Shown: positions 22,351-30,559 of the stretch, one piece after another
How positions within the stretch are numbered: position 1 is the first letter of the stretch
Layout of the letters: each line of letters starts with the position of its first letter
Notes under the pieces: generated by a model
What the model was told of the DNA's origin: nothing
What the model saw: only the letters and a program-made list of their open reading frames with translations
The model's database searches: none
Source of the DNA: Scatosoma sp045124465
Lineage (GTDB): Bacteria > Bacillota > Clostridia > Christensenellales > Borkfalkiaceae
Length of the DNA stretch: 33,763 nt
Assembly: GCA_045124465.1 (NCBI GenBank)
Contig: JBGVLV010000027.1
Coordinates: 1-33,763, forward strand
Reading direction: 5' to 3'
Position numbers and translations under genes: made by a program

Positions 22351-23523
22351 TCAAAGGTATTTTTTCAGCTTGTCCGCTTTATCCGTTTTCTCCCACGCAA
22401 AGCCGTCGCGCCCGAAATGACCGTACGCCGCCGTTTGCGCAAATACGGGTCTGCGAAGGTCGAGGGCTTTGATGATCGCGTACGGGCGGAGATCGAATTC
22501 CTTTTTGACGATCTCGGCGAGTTTTTCGTCGTCGAGCTTGCCCGTGCCGTGGCTGTCCACGAACACCGAAACGGGGTTCGCCACGCCGATCGCGTACGCG
22601 ACCTGTATTTCTACTTCGTCAGCCAGTCCGCTCGCCACGAGGTTTTTCGCGATATAGCGGCAATAGTACGCCGCGCTCCTGTCCACTTTCGTGCAGTCCT
22701 TGCCCGAGAACGCGCCGCCGCCGTGCGCGCATCTGCCGCCATAGGTGTCTACGATGATCTTTCTGCCCGTCAAACCGCTGTCGCCTTCCGGTCCGCCGAT
22801 CTCGAATCTGCCCGTGGGGTTGATGAATATTTTCGTGTTCCCGTCTATAAGCTCGGCGGGGATCACCTCGTCGATGACGTATTTTTTCATATCTTTGCGG
22901 ATCTGTTCCTGCGAAACTTCCGCGTTATGCTGAGTGGAAACGACCACCGCGTCTACGCGTTTTGCCACGCCGTCCTCGTACTCCACCGTCACCTGCGTTT
23001 TTCCGTCGGGGCGGAGATAGGGCAACAGCCCGCTCTTTCTCACGTCGGTCAGGCGTTTCGCAAGTTTATGGGAAAGGGAAATGGTCAAAGGCATAAGCTC
23101 TTCCGTTTCGCGGCAAGCATATCCGAACATCATACCCTGATCGCCCGCGCCGAGCCTGTTCGCCTCGTCCTCTTCCGCGCCCGCGACCGTCTTGTTTTCG
23201 AGGGACGCGTTCACGCCCATCGCGATGTCGGGGGATTGCGTATGTATCGCGACGAGTATTTTGCATTTGTCGTAAGAAAACGTTCCGAAATCGTACCCGA
23301 TATTCTTGATGATCTCCCTCGCTTTCTTTTCGTAGTCGATCTTCGCCGTCGTGGTCACTTCGCCCATAATGAGCAAGGTGTCGTACGCCGCCGAACACTC
23401 GATCGCCGTCCGCGCTTGCGGATCGGTAGCCAAAATCGCGTCCAAGATACCGTCGGAGATATTGTCGCATACCTTATCGGGATGTCCTTCGGTGACGCTT
23501 TCGCTGGTAAAAAACTTTTTCAT
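22351..23523 (-). CDS. metK: S-adenosylmethionine synthetase
   Basis: Protein of 390 residues that makes S-adenosylmethionine from methionine and ATP. Landmarks: FTSESVTEGHPDKVCDNISD (N-terminal ATP site), GAGDQGMMFGYA (signature 1), the flexible-loop Lys region DGKTQVTVEYEDG, GGPEGDSGLTGRKIIVDTYG and GGGAFSGKDCTKVDRSAAY (signature 2). ATG 23523 is chosen because it starts the conserved MKKFFTSESV and has GAGG 9 nt upstream; the upstream open extension is not conserved sequence. The leader of about 60 nt has one short hairpin and no recognisable SAM riboswitch. Confidence 0.97.
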   Translation of the reverse strand: MKKFFTSESVTEGHPDKVCDNISDGILDAILATDPQARTAIECSAAYDTLLIMGEVTTTAKIDYEKKAREIIKNIGYDFGTFSYDKCKILVAIHTQSPDIAMGVNASLENKTVAGAEEDEANRLGAGDQGMMFGYACRETEELMPLTISLSHKLAKRLTDVRKSGLLPYLRPDGKTQVTVEYEDGVAKRVDAVVVSTQHNAEVSQEQIRKDMKKYVIDEVIPAELIDGNTKIFINPTGRFEIGGPEGDSGLTGRKIIVDTYGGRCAHGGGAFSGKDCTKVDRSAAYYCRYIAKNLVASGLADEVEIQVAYAIGVANPVSVFVDSHGTGKLDDEKLAEIVKKEFDLRPYAIIKALDLRRPVFAQTAAYGHFGRDGFAWEKTDKADKLKKYL

Positions 23524-23581
23524 GTAAAAAATCCTCTTTTTAACATAGTTGTATGCCGCGCTTGGGATTTGCGGCGTATTT

Positions 23582-23610
23582 ATTATACCCCTTTTCTTTT
23601 CCTTTGTCAA
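23582..23610 (-). promoter_or_regulatory. Sigma-A promoter of metK
   Basis: Consensus TTGACA (23605-23610) and TATAAT (23582-23587) on the minus strand, 17 bp apart: a strong promoter, divergent from the radical SAM gene promoter about 50 bp away. Confidence 0.85.
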
Positions 23611-23635
23611 CTTATTCTCTATGCCGCTTTCACGC

Positions 23636-23664
23636 TTGCAAAAATTTTTCATTCGTGGTATAAT
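23636..23664 (+). promoter_or_regulatory. Sigma-A promoter of the radical SAM gene
   Basis: TTGCAA (23636-23641) and TATAAT (23659-23664), 17 bp apart, about 23 nt upstream of the start codon, which leaves an AAAAGGA ribosome binding site between. Confidence 0.8.
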
Positions 23665-23686
23665 AGACGGAAAAGGACGGAACGTT

Positions 23687-24577
23687 ATGGACGAAATGCG
23701 CGACGAATTCGACGTCTTGCTCAAAAACTGCAAACTTTGCCCGCTCGAATGCGGCGCGGACCGTCTGACGGGCGTAGGCGCGTGCGGCGTATCGGGGCTG
23801 CATATCGCGAAATACTATCTGCACCCGTTCGAAGAACCTTGTATCTCCTTCGAAAAAGGGAGCGGCACGGTGTTCTTCACGGGCTGTAACTTACGCTGTC
23901 CGTACTGTCAGAACTTCGAAGTTTCCCGCGCGAAACGCGGCAAACCGCTCTCGCCCGCCGAGCTTGCGGACGTGTTCCGAAAACTCGAAGATTTGGGCGC
24001 GGAGAATATCTCTCTCGTCACTCCCTCTCATCTCGTCGCATACCTGGTGCGCGCGTTGCGTATCTACCGACCGAAGATCCCCGTCGTTTACAACACGGGC
24101 GGGTACGAAAAAGTCGAAACGCTCAAACGGATCGACGAATACGTGGATATCTATCTTCCCGACGTGAAATTTTACTCCCCCGCGCTTTCCAAACGGTATT
24201 TGGGGCGGGAGGACTACTTCGACGTCGCGAGCGAGGCGGTCGCGTTTATGTCGCGAAAACCGCTGAAAATGACCGAAAACGGAAAAATGCTGTCGGGGCT
24301 TATCGTGCGCCATCTCGTAATGCCCCTTTCGTCGGGGGATTCCAAAGCGATTGTGAAATGGTTCGCCCGCGAACTTCCCGAAACGGCGTATCTGAGCCTG
24401 ATGAGCCAGTACACCCCGTTCGGCGAGATCGCGAACTTTCCCGAACTTTCCCGTAAGGTCACGGCGCGGGAATACGATTCCGTCGTGCAGACGGCTTTGG
24501 ATCTGGGCGTAAAAAACCTGTTCGCGCAGGAACGGGATTCCGCCGAAAAAACGTATATCCCGCAATGGGATTTTTAA
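23687..24577 (+). CDS. PflX-like radical SAM protein (COG1313)
   Basis: Protein of 296 residues related to pyruvate-formate-lyase activating enzymes. The N-terminal cysteine cluster CKLCPLECGADRLTGVGACG (residues 15-34) is typical of the PflX/YgkA-type group. The radical SAM CxxxCxxC is in FFTGCNLRCPYCQNF (Cys67, Cys71, Cys74). Further features are a Lys/Tyr-rich barrel with VVYNTGGYE and DIYLPDVKFY, then a QYTPFGEIANFPEL segment near the C-terminus. The partner protein and reaction are unknown; no glycyl radical enzyme gene is in the window. ATG 23687 is selected because it follows both the promoter and AAAAGGA; the longer upstream frame starts inside the metK promoter. Confidence 0.9.
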   Translation: MDEMRDEFDVLLKNCKLCPLECGADRLTGVGACGVSGLHIAKYYLHPFEEPCISFEKGSGTVFFTGCNLRCPYCQNFEVSRAKRGKPLSPAELADVFRKLEDLGAENISLVTPSHLVAYLVRALRIYRPKIPVVYNTGGYEKVETLKRIDEYVDIYLPDVKFYSPALSKRYLGREDYFDVASEAVAFMSRKPLKMTENGKMLSGLIVRHLVMPLSSGDSKAIVKWFARELPETAYLSLMSQYTPFGEIANFPELSRKVTAREYDSVVQTALDLGVKNLFAQERDSAEKTYIPQWDF

Positions 24578-24580
24578 GCC

Positions 24581-24727
24581 CTATCGGATATCGTCGAACA
24601 CGGTGGCTTTGAGCCGAACGATACGGCTCGTGAGCCTTGCGGCTCTTGCGGGCGTCGCGTAGGCGAGTTCCGCCTCCGAGCGCCGTATTTTGCGTAAAAT
24701 TTTTCGCGTATCTTTGACTTCTTTCAT
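24581..24727 (-). CDS. Small basic protein of 48 residues, unknown
   Basis: A complete minus-strand frame from ATG 24727 to TAG 24581 encodes a 48-residue, Arg/Lys/Ala-rich, predicted helical peptide (start MKEVKDTRKILRKIRRSEAE, end RLKATVFDDIR). It fills the 200-bp gap between the radical SAM gene and the ABC-F gene, ending only 3 bp past the radical SAM stop. Codons are those of the neighbours (GCG, GCC, CGC). The Shine-Dalgarno is weak (GAGATTG) and no promoter is clear, so it could also be fortuitous. If not coding, this gap holds two short hairpins (GAGCC/GGCTC, twice). Confidence 0.35.
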   Translation of the reverse strand: MKEVKDTRKILRKIRRSEAELAYATPARAARLTSRIVRLKATVFDDIR

Positions 24728-24780
24728 CAATCTCAATTTGCCGCAGTTCGCGGCTGTTTATACCGTAAAGGACAAGTTTT

Positions 24781-26679
24781 ATGTTGATATCTTCGGAAAA
24801 CGTATCATTCGGATTTAACGGCGGTTCGCTCCTCGAAAACGTCGCATTTACGCTGTCCGAGGGCGAACGCGTAGGTCTTATCGGCGCGAACGGCGAGGGC
24901 AAAACCACCCTTATCCGCCTGATCCTCGGCGAGTTGGAACCCGAAAGCGGCGCTTTATTCCGCAAAAACGGTATCCGTATCGGGTATCTGGCGCAGAACG
25001 GCGGGTACGATTCGGAAAACACGGTGTACGGGGAAATGCGGGAGATATTCGCCGCGGATATCCGCGCGATCGAGAGTTTGCGCGAGGTCGAACGCAAGAT
25101 CTCCCAAACGGACGAAAACTCGGACGAATACCGCGCTTTGAGCGGCAAATACGAACAGTTGAACAGGCAGATCGCCGCGCGCGACAGCTATCATTTCGAC
25201 GTAAAGATACGCACCGTGCTCAACGGTATGGGGTTTTCCGAGGTATACGATCAACGCATTTCGACGATGTCGGGAGGAGAGAAAACGCGGCTCAAACTTT
25301 GCCGTCTGCTCCTCGAAGACCCCGAACTGCTCATTCTCGACGAGCCGACCAACCACCTCGATATGAAAACGCTGTTCTGGCTCGAAGACTATCTCGCCGC
25401 GTTCAAGGGCGCGATCCTCACCGTTTCGCACGATCGGTATTTCCTCGATCGGTTGGTCGCGCAGATATACGAGCTTGAACACAAAAAACTTTCCGTGTTC
25501 AAGGGCAACTATACCAAATACAAACAACTCAAAGCGGAAAAGGTCGCGCGGCTGACCAAGGAATACGAGAAACAACGGGAAGAACGCGCGCACATGCAGG
25601 AATACGTAGACAAAAACCTTGTCCGCGCCTCCACGACGAAAATGGCGCAGTCGCGGCGCAAGGCGCTCGAAAAAATGGAGCTTATCGAAAAGCCGCAGCT
25701 CCCCGCTCCCCCGCCCCGTTTCGTCTTTTCGTACGCCGAGAAATCTTACGAGAACGTACTCGAAGTCAACGATCTCACCCTAAAAGCGGGCGAAAAGACG
25801 TTGCTGGAACACGCGAATTTTGCTCTCTCCCGCGGCGAGAAATGCGCGATCGTCGGCGACAACGGCACGGGCAAATCCACCCTGCTCAAAGAGCTTGTCA
25901 AAAACAAGAACCAAGCCGTTAAATTCGGACGGTTCGTCAAGATCGCCTGTTACGACCAGGAGAACGCCAACCTCGACCCCGAAAACGACGTTTTGTCCGA
26001 GCTTTGGGGCAGACACGTATTATGGGAACAGACCAAAGTCCGCAACGTACTCGCGCAGGCGGGGCTGGTCGCCGAGGATATGGACAAAAAAGTGCGTATG
26101 CTTTCGGGCGGCGAACGCGCGAAACTCGCCCTCGCCGTATTCGAATGTGAAAACGGCAACACCCTCTTTTTGGACGAGCCGACCAACCACCTCGACCTGC
26201 CCGCGCGCGAAAGCCTGGAATCGGCGTTGAAAGCGTTCGACGGCACGGTGCTGTTCGTTTCGCACGATCGGTATTTTATCCGCGCCTTGGCGGGAAAGAT
26301 CCTCGAACTGGAAAACGGCTCAACCTCTTTCTTTACGGGCAGTTACGACGAATACACGGCGTACAAGTCCGCGTTGAAAGCGGAACAAACGCCCGCTCAA
26401 CGCGACCCTGCCCCCGTTCTTTCCCCGAAAAGCGAACAAAAAGAAAGCTACTATCGGAGCAAGGAAGAACGCGCCGCCGACGCCAAAAAACGTACGCGTA
26501 TCAAAAAGATCGAGGACGAAATTTCCGCGCTCGAAACGGAAGAATCCAAGCTGGGCGACGATCTGTCCGATCCCGAGGTCACGGCAAACTTCCCCCTGCT
26601 CACGCAAAAATGCAACCGCCTCGAAGAGATCAAGACCTTGCTCGACAAGCTCTACGAGGAATACGAAACCCTCATCTGA
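24781..26679 (+). CDS. ABC-F family ATPase (ribosome-associated type)
   Basis: Protein of 632 residues with two ABC cassettes and no membrane spans. First cassette: Walker A LIGANGEGKTTL (about 33-44), signature MSGGEKTRLKLCR, Walker B LLILDEPTNHLD. A linker of about 80 residues rich in Lys/Arg/Glu (AEKVARLTKEYEKQREERAH) bears the P-site tRNA-interaction helices. Second cassette: Walker A IVGDNGTGKSTLL, signature LSGGERAKLALAVF, Walker B TLFLDEPTNHLD. A C-terminal charged coiled coil (about 555-630) follows a Pro-rich spacer. ABC-F proteins act on the ribosome, as translation factors or antibiotic-resistance proteins; the C-terminal coiled coil and short linker resemble Uup/YdiF-like housekeeping members and not a classic resistance determinant. 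AAAGGA lies 8 nt before ATG 24781. Confidence 0.93.
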   Translation: MLISSENVSFGFNGGSLLENVAFTLSEGERVGLIGANGEGKTTLIRLILGELEPESGALFRKNGIRIGYLAQNGGYDSENTVYGEMREIFAADIRAIESLREVERKISQTDENSDEYRALSGKYEQLNRQIAARDSYHFDVKIRTVLNGMGFSEVYDQRISTMSGGEKTRLKLCRLLLEDPELLILDEPTNHLDMKTLFWLEDYLAAFKGAILTVSHDRYFLDRLVAQIYELEHKKLSVFKGNYTKYKQLKAEKVARLTKEYEKQREERAHMQEYVDKNLVRASTTKMAQSRRKALEKMELIEKPQLPAPPPRFVFSYAEKSYENVLEVNDLTLKAGEKTLLEHANFALSRGEKCAIVGDNGTGKSTLLKELVKNKNQAVKFGRFVKIACYDQENANLDPENDVLSELWGRHVLWEQTKVRNVLAQAGLVAEDMDKKVRMLSGGERAKLALAVFECENGNTLFLDEPTNHLDLPARESLESALKAFDGTVLFVSHDRYFIRALAGKILELENGSTSFFTGSYDEYTAYKSALKAEQTPAQRDPAPVLSPKSEQKESYYRSKEERAADAKKRTRIKKIEDEISALETEESKLGDDLSDPEVTANFPLLTQKCNRLEEIKTLLDKLYEEYETLI

Positions 26680-26710
26680 ATATATTTCCCCGAAACTTTT
26701 CCCAAAACGC

Positions 26711-26739
26711 TTGACAAACCCCGTAACGTATGATATCAT
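26711..26739 (+). promoter_or_regulatory. Sigma-A promoter of the SPFH gene
   Basis: TTGACA (26711-26716) and TATCAT (26734-26739), 17 bp apart. The leader then carries the direct repeat ATACTGTA at 26750-26757 and 26765-26772, flanking the GGAGG ribosome binding site. Confidence 0.75.
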
Positions 26740-26774
26740 TTTAATATCAATACTGTACGGAGGTATACTGTATA

Positions 26775-27800
26775 ATGGAAGAGATCTTATTAGAGAACAA
26801 GAAGAAAGGTATGCAAACGCTGATCGTATGCGTGCTGATCGAGCTTATCGCAACGGCGGGCGTGATCGCAGGCGCGGTCGTGATGGAAACGGAAAGTCTT
26901 CCCTCCGCGCTCGGCGTAGCGTTGTTTATCGCGGGATTCGTCGTAATGTGCGTAGCGTGGATTCCGCTCGTGGGCTTACGTATCTTAAAACCGCAAGAGG
27001 CGTTGGCGCTCACTCTGTTCGGGAAATACATAGGCACGATCAAGGGCGAAGGTTTTTACGCGATCAATCCGTTCTGCGTGGCGGTCAACCCCGCGGCAAA
27101 GACCAAGCTCAACCAAAGCGGCGACGTCGGGCATAAGACGGGAACGAGCGCAGCGGCGGAAACGACCTTGAACGGCGAGCTTATCAATAAGAAGATCTCC
27201 TTGAAGATCATGACTTTGAACAACAACCGTCAGAAGATAAACGACTGTTTAGGCAACCCCGTGGAGATCGGGATCGCGGTCATCTGGCGGGTCGTGGACA
27301 CGGCAAAAGCGGTGTTCAACGTGGATAACTACAAGGAATATTTATCCCTGCAATGCGACAGCGCGCTCCGTAACGTGGTACGGCTGTACCCCTACGACGT
27401 CGCGCCCAACGTGGACACGACGGGCGACGGCGTAGCGGACGACGGCAGTTTGCGCGGGTCGAGCGAGGTAGTCGCCTCCCGTATCCGCGACGAGATACAA
27501 CAGCGGGTGAACGAGGCGGGTATCGAGATCATCGAGGCGCGCATCACCTATCTTGCGTACGCGCCCGAAATCGCGGCGGTGATGCTGCAACGCCAACAGG
27601 CGTCCGCGATCATCGACGCGAGAAAGATGATCGTAGACGGCGCGGTGGGTATGGTGGAAATGGCGCTCGAACGGTTGAGCGAGAACCAACTCGTACAGCT
27701 CGACGAAGAAAGAAAGGCGGCGATGGTGTCCAACCTTCTCGTCGTACTCTGCGGCAACCACGACGCGCAACCCGTCGTCAACGCGGGCAATTTATATTAA
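26775..27800 (+). CDS. SPFH/Band 7 domain membrane protein
   Basis: Protein of 341 residues. A short basic N-terminus is followed by two membrane segments (TLIVCVLIELIATAGVIAGA and GVALFIAGFVVMCVAWIPLV) and then an SPFH domain from about residue 75 (LRILKPQEALALTLFGKYIG) through VEIGIAVIWRVVDTAKAVF and VVASRIRDEIQQRVNEAGIE to YAPEIAAVMLQRQQASAIID, the end of the domain that adjoins the flotillin-type helix. There is no long coiled-coil tail, so it is a short prohibitin/stomatin-like member. SPFH proteins form membrane-bound oligomeric cages, often with proteases. The next gene encodes a ribbon-helix-helix protein, a pairing I recall as recurrent in Clostridia; the functional link is not established. 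GGAGG lies 11 nt before ATG 26775. Confidence 0.9.
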   Translation: MEEILLENKKKGMQTLIVCVLIELIATAGVIAGAVVMETESLPSALGVALFIAGFVVMCVAWIPLVGLRILKPQEALALTLFGKYIGTIKGEGFYAINPFCVAVNPAAKTKLNQSGDVGHKTGTSAAAETTLNGELINKKISLKIMTLNNNRQKINDCLGNPVEIGIAVIWRVVDTAKAVFNVDNYKEYLSLQCDSALRNVVRLYPYDVAPNVDTTGDGVADDGSLRGSSEVVASRIRDEIQQRVNEAGIEIIEARITYLAYAPEIAAVMLQRQQASAIIDARKMIVDGAVGMVEMALERLSENQLVQLDEERKAAMVSNLLVVLCGNHDAQPVVNAGNLY

Positions 27801-27816
27801 CTAATTAAGACAGTTT

Positions 27817-27853
27817 GCGGCGTACGCCGCAACGCGTTCCGACAAGGAACGCG
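27817..27853. other. Two tandem GC hairpins between SPFH and RHH genes
   Basis: GCGGCG/CGCCGC-type palindrome GCGGCGTACGCCGC (27817-27830) is followed after 2 nt by CGCGTTCC (27833-27840) pairing with GGAACGCG (27846-27853). Neither has a T-run. Such paired hairpins can act as mRNA stabilisers or processing sites that set unequal expression of the two genes. Confidence 0.6.
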
Positions 27854-27884
27854 CGCAAATACACGAACAGGCAGGTAACGAAAA

Positions 27885-28088
27885 ATGAGTGAAAACGGAA
27901 AAAAACAGATCCCCTTACGTTTGTCCCCGAAACTGTACAACGCGATCGCGGCATGGGCGGAGGACGATTTCCGTTCCGTAAACGGTCAGATCGAATACCT
28001 GCTGTCCGAATGTGTACGGCAACGCAAAAAGAACGGGAAATACGTTTCCGACGAGATCGACGTACCACCCGAACTGGATATCGAATAA
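27885..28088 (+). CDS. Arc-type ribbon-helix-helix DNA-binding protein
   Basis: Protein of 67 residues with one ribbon-helix-helix domain: strand KKQIPLRLSPKLYNAIAAWA followed by the second helix NGQIEYLLSECVRQRKKNG (about 32-50), then an acidic tail (SDEIDVPPELDIE). Arc/MetJ-fold dimers bind DNA through the N-terminal strand. No toxin gene is adjacent, so it is not an obvious antitoxin. It sits 84 nt after the SPFH gene with no separate promoter visible, so they are probably co-transcribed. The ribosome binding site is weak, GGCAGGTA, 8 nt before ATG 27885. Confidence 0.85.
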   Translation: MSENGKKQIPLRLSPKLYNAIAAWAEDDFRSVNGQIEYLLSECVRQRKKNGKYVSDEIDVPPELDIE

Positions 28089-28100
28089 GCGAACGAACAT

Positions 28101-28140
28101 AAACCGAGCCGAGGAATTTCCCTCGGCTCGGTTTTTATTT
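28101..28140. terminator. Terminator between RHH and FAD-Rieske genes
   Basis: AAACCGAGCCGAGG (28101-28114) pairs with CCTCGGCTCGGTTT (28121-28134) across a 6-nt loop, then TTTATTT on the plus strand; the reverse direction also gives a short U-tail for the convergent oxidoreductase gene. Confidence 0.88.
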
Positions 28141-29442
28141 CTCGATATCCCCCGTCGCGGGATTGTCGATGAGCTTTTTCTCCTCCGTGAACCTCGATCC
28201 GTGGCACGGGCAGTCCCAAGAACGTTCCTGCGGGTTGTATTTAAGCGCGCAGCCCATGTGCGGACAGCGCGGCACGGTGGGCGTGAGCAAGTTCAAGACC
28301 GCTTTCCCCGCGTTGACGAACAGTTGACTTCGGAGCATCGTCCGCGAGGGCGAGAACACCGACTCGTACGGATTCTCCCGCTCCAAGATCATATCCCGCA
28401 ACAGTTCCGCGGCGACCATCGACGAACTCATACCCCATTTGTTAAACCCCGTCGCCACGTACAGATCGGTCGAGTTTTTGGAATACCGACCGATATACGG
28501 CGCGCCGTCCAAGGTCATACAGTCCTGCGTCGCCCATTGCCCGACCGTTTCCGCGTCGGGATAGTATTTTTCCTTGAATGCGGCAAGCTCTTTCCAGTTC
28601 CCGCCCTTTTCGCCCGTGCGGTGATCGCCGCCGCCGATGAAAAGAAGGTTTCCGTAGTTACGGAAGGACATTCCCTCGTCCGCCTCGTCCACGTACATAC
28701 CGTTCACGTCGGGCGCGTTTTTGAGCGCGAGCACATACGAGCGGTGCTGATACATTTTCAGGAAATAAAAACCGTGTTTGTTGATAATGGGGAAATGGGT
28801 CGCGACGACGATCTTTTTCGCCTTGATCTTTCCCCCGCTCGTGATCGCCGTATGCGGCGCAAATTCGAGGACTTTGGTCTTTTCGTATATCCGCAGGTCT
28901 TTGGCTATCGCGTACGCGAATTTCAAGGGGTGGAACTGCGCTTGTCCTTCGAACCTGACCGCTCCCGCCGTCGGGAACGGCAACGGCAGGTTATCGGCAT
29001 ATTTCGCGGGATAGCCGATCCGTTCCAACGCGCGCAGTTCCTTTTCGATGAGCTTGGGCTTATGCAAAGAGTACGTGAACGCGTCCTTTTCCTCGAACCC
29101 GCAGTCTATATCTTTACATAATTTCCGATAGGTCTCGACCGCGTTTTCGTTCGCCTCCAAGTACAGCCGAGCCTTTTCCTCGCCGAAACGGCGTATAAGG
29201 GAATGGTATATCAGACCGTGTTGCGAAGTGATCTTCGCCGTCGTATTTTTCGTAATGCCGTCGCAGATACGTTCCGCCTCGACGAGCGCGTAGTCCACGC
29301 CCGCCCGATCGAGCATATATGCGCAGAGGATCCCCGCGATCCCGCCGCCGACGATCAAAACGTCCGTTTCGAGGTCCTCGCGTAAAGGCTCGAAAACGGA
29401 CGTTTGCGTCGTTTGTTTCCAAATGGAAGTTACCGAATGCAT
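28135..29442 (-). CDS. FAD-dependent oxidoreductase with C-terminal Rieske [2Fe-2S] domain
   Basis: Protein of 435 residues. A DAO-type FAD domain begins at VLIVGGGIAGILCAYMLDRA (about 28-47), with VEAERICDGITKNTTAKITS as the second nucleotide strand and GATHFP/GGGDHRTGEKGG-like stretches further on. The C-terminal 60 residues hold a compact Rieske cluster: CPHMGC and CPCHGS supply the two Cys and two His ligands. The architecture equals B. subtilis YhfW. The physiological substrate is unknown; an amine or imino-acid oxidase with electron transfer to the cluster is a reasonable guess. ATG 29442 is chosen over 29448 because the AGAGG ribosome binding site lies 8 nt from it but only 2 nt from the earlier ATG. 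It follows the propeller-like gene by 48 nt. Confidence 0.9.
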   Translation of the reverse strand: MHSVTSIWKQTTQTSVFEPLREDLETDVLIVGGGIAGILCAYMLDRAGVDYALVEAERICDGITKNTTAKITSQHGLIYHSLIRRFGEEKARLYLEANENAVETYRKLCKDIDCGFEEKDAFTYSLHKPKLIEKELRALERIGYPAKYADNLPLPFPTAGAVRFEGQAQFHPLKFAYAIAKDLRIYEKTKVLEFAPHTAITSGGKIKAKKIVVATHFPIINKHGFYFLKMYQHRSYVLALKNAPDVNGMYVDEADEGMSFRNYGNLLFIGGGDHRTGEKGGNWKELAAFKEKYYPDAETVGQWATQDCMTLDGAPYIGRYSKNSTDLYVATGFNKWGMSSSMVAAELLRDMILERENPYESVFSPSRTMLRSQLFVNAGKAVLNLLTPTVPRCPHMGCALKYNPQERSWDCPCHGSRFTEEKKLIDNPATGDIEK

Positions 29443-29490
29443 TTTCATTACCTCTTTCCGCAGTATGTGGAAACGCGGAAGAGATTATGT

Positions 29491-30498
29491 TTATTCGGCG
29501 TAAGAATAGGCGTAAATATTTCTGCCCGAAGTGAATTTTCCGAAGATATACTTATTGCACGCGGACTCGTTCATGATATAAATTTTCCCGTTACGATACA
29601 CGATCTCTTCGGACATGGGCGGCGCTTTCACCGTTTCCGCCAAGCTCCCGCCGTCAAGATAGTACCGCGTAAGCCCCTCGAACGCGAACGTCTCGCCGTC
29701 CTCCGTCGTTCCCGCCAAACGGTAGTTTTCTTCCTTGGGCAGGTCGCTCGTATCGTATATAAGCAGTTGCGAACTTCTAAGCCCGTACGACGTGGAAAGC
29801 ACGACTTTCCCTTTCTCCGTCACGCACATGCCCTGCACAAGTCCGCCCGTGGATATAACCGCTCTCGGGGTCGGATCGATACCGAATTCTTTGCTCCCGT
29901 CGAGCTTAAACACGTTTATCGCCGAGGTGTTCCGATCTCCGTTCGGGGTCGTCACCCGTTCGCGTTCGGGCGTTTCGTAGGTCCCCTCGATATAGAACGA
30001 ACCCGCCAAAAGATAGCCGTTATAGATATAGCAATATGCGGGATCGTTGTAGGTAGGCACTTCGCCGAGCTTTTTCGCGCTCGCGGCGTCCCCGACGATA
30101 TCGGCGTACGCGAACACGTCCAAACCGTCGTCGGCGGTGATATACACGAACTCGCCGTTCCGCGCGATACCGCCCGTATGTCCGAGATAGTCGCTGCCGT
30201 CCGCATTTTTGAGTTCGGTATACGCAGCGTTCCCTCTCTCGTCCACCACGTACACGCGGGAGGCGGAATCGTTAGAGGTATACCCCGCCACGAGGAATAT
30301 TTTGTCCTCTTCCACGTAGTCAAGCCCCTGTTGCACGAACCCGTCGTTCACGCCGGGCGTAGCGAACGCGACTTCCGCGTTCGAATAGAAAGAGCGGTAG
30401 GCGAGCTTGTCGATCAAATGCAACAACGCCAACGCGTTGCAAAGGAATACGACCGCGCAAATAAGAACAATTGTGATCACGGATAATGCTTTTTTCAT
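29491..30498 (-). CDS. Membrane-anchored, beta-propeller-like protein of unknown function
   Basis: Protein of 335 residues. An N-terminal span (ALSVITIVLICAVVFLCNAL, about 4-23) anchors it outside the cell, since the rest is soluble. The remainder has repeating strand-rich units of about 45-55 residues that read as propeller blades, for example EEDKIFLVAGYTSNDSASRV then YVVDERGNAAY, NGEFVYITADDGLDVFAYAD, EKGKVVLSTSYGLRSSQLLI and RNGKIYIMNESACNKYIFGK. I do not recognise a named family. Co-transcribed with the FAD-Rieske gene, so a redox or surface role is possible. Good TTGACA/TAAAAT promoter upstream. Confidence 0.8.
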   Translation of the reverse strand: MKKALSVITIVLICAVVFLCNALALLHLIDKLAYRSFYSNAEVAFATPGVNDGFVQQGLDYVEEDKIFLVAGYTSNDSASRVYVVDERGNAAYTELKNADGSDYLGHTGGIARNGEFVYITADDGLDVFAYADIVGDAASAKKLGEVPTYNDPAYCYIYNGYLLAGSFYIEGTYETPERERVTTPNGDRNTSAINVFKLDGSKEFGIDPTPRAVISTGGLVQGMCVTEKGKVVLSTSYGLRSSQLLIYDTSDLPKEENYRLAGTTEDGETFAFEGLTRYYLDGGSLAETVKAPPMSEEIVYRNGKIYIMNESACNKYIFGKFTSGRNIYAYSYAE

Positions 30499-30530
30499 TC
30501 GTTTTTCTCCGAAACGTTTATTCTGTTATC

Positions 30531-30559
30531 ATTTTATCATATCCGCGCCCGTTTGTCAA
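30531..30559 (-). promoter_or_regulatory. Sigma-A promoter of the propeller/FAD-Rieske operon
   Basis: Minus strand TTGACA (30554-30559) and TAAAAT (30531-30536), 17 bp apart. The -35 box abuts the broken 5' end of the ROK pseudogene on the other strand. Confidence 0.75.

Noticed and set aside
23524..23581. SAM riboswitch in the metK leader
   Set aside because: The leader is only about 60 nt with one 5-bp stem and none of the conserved SAM-I or SMK-box sequences.
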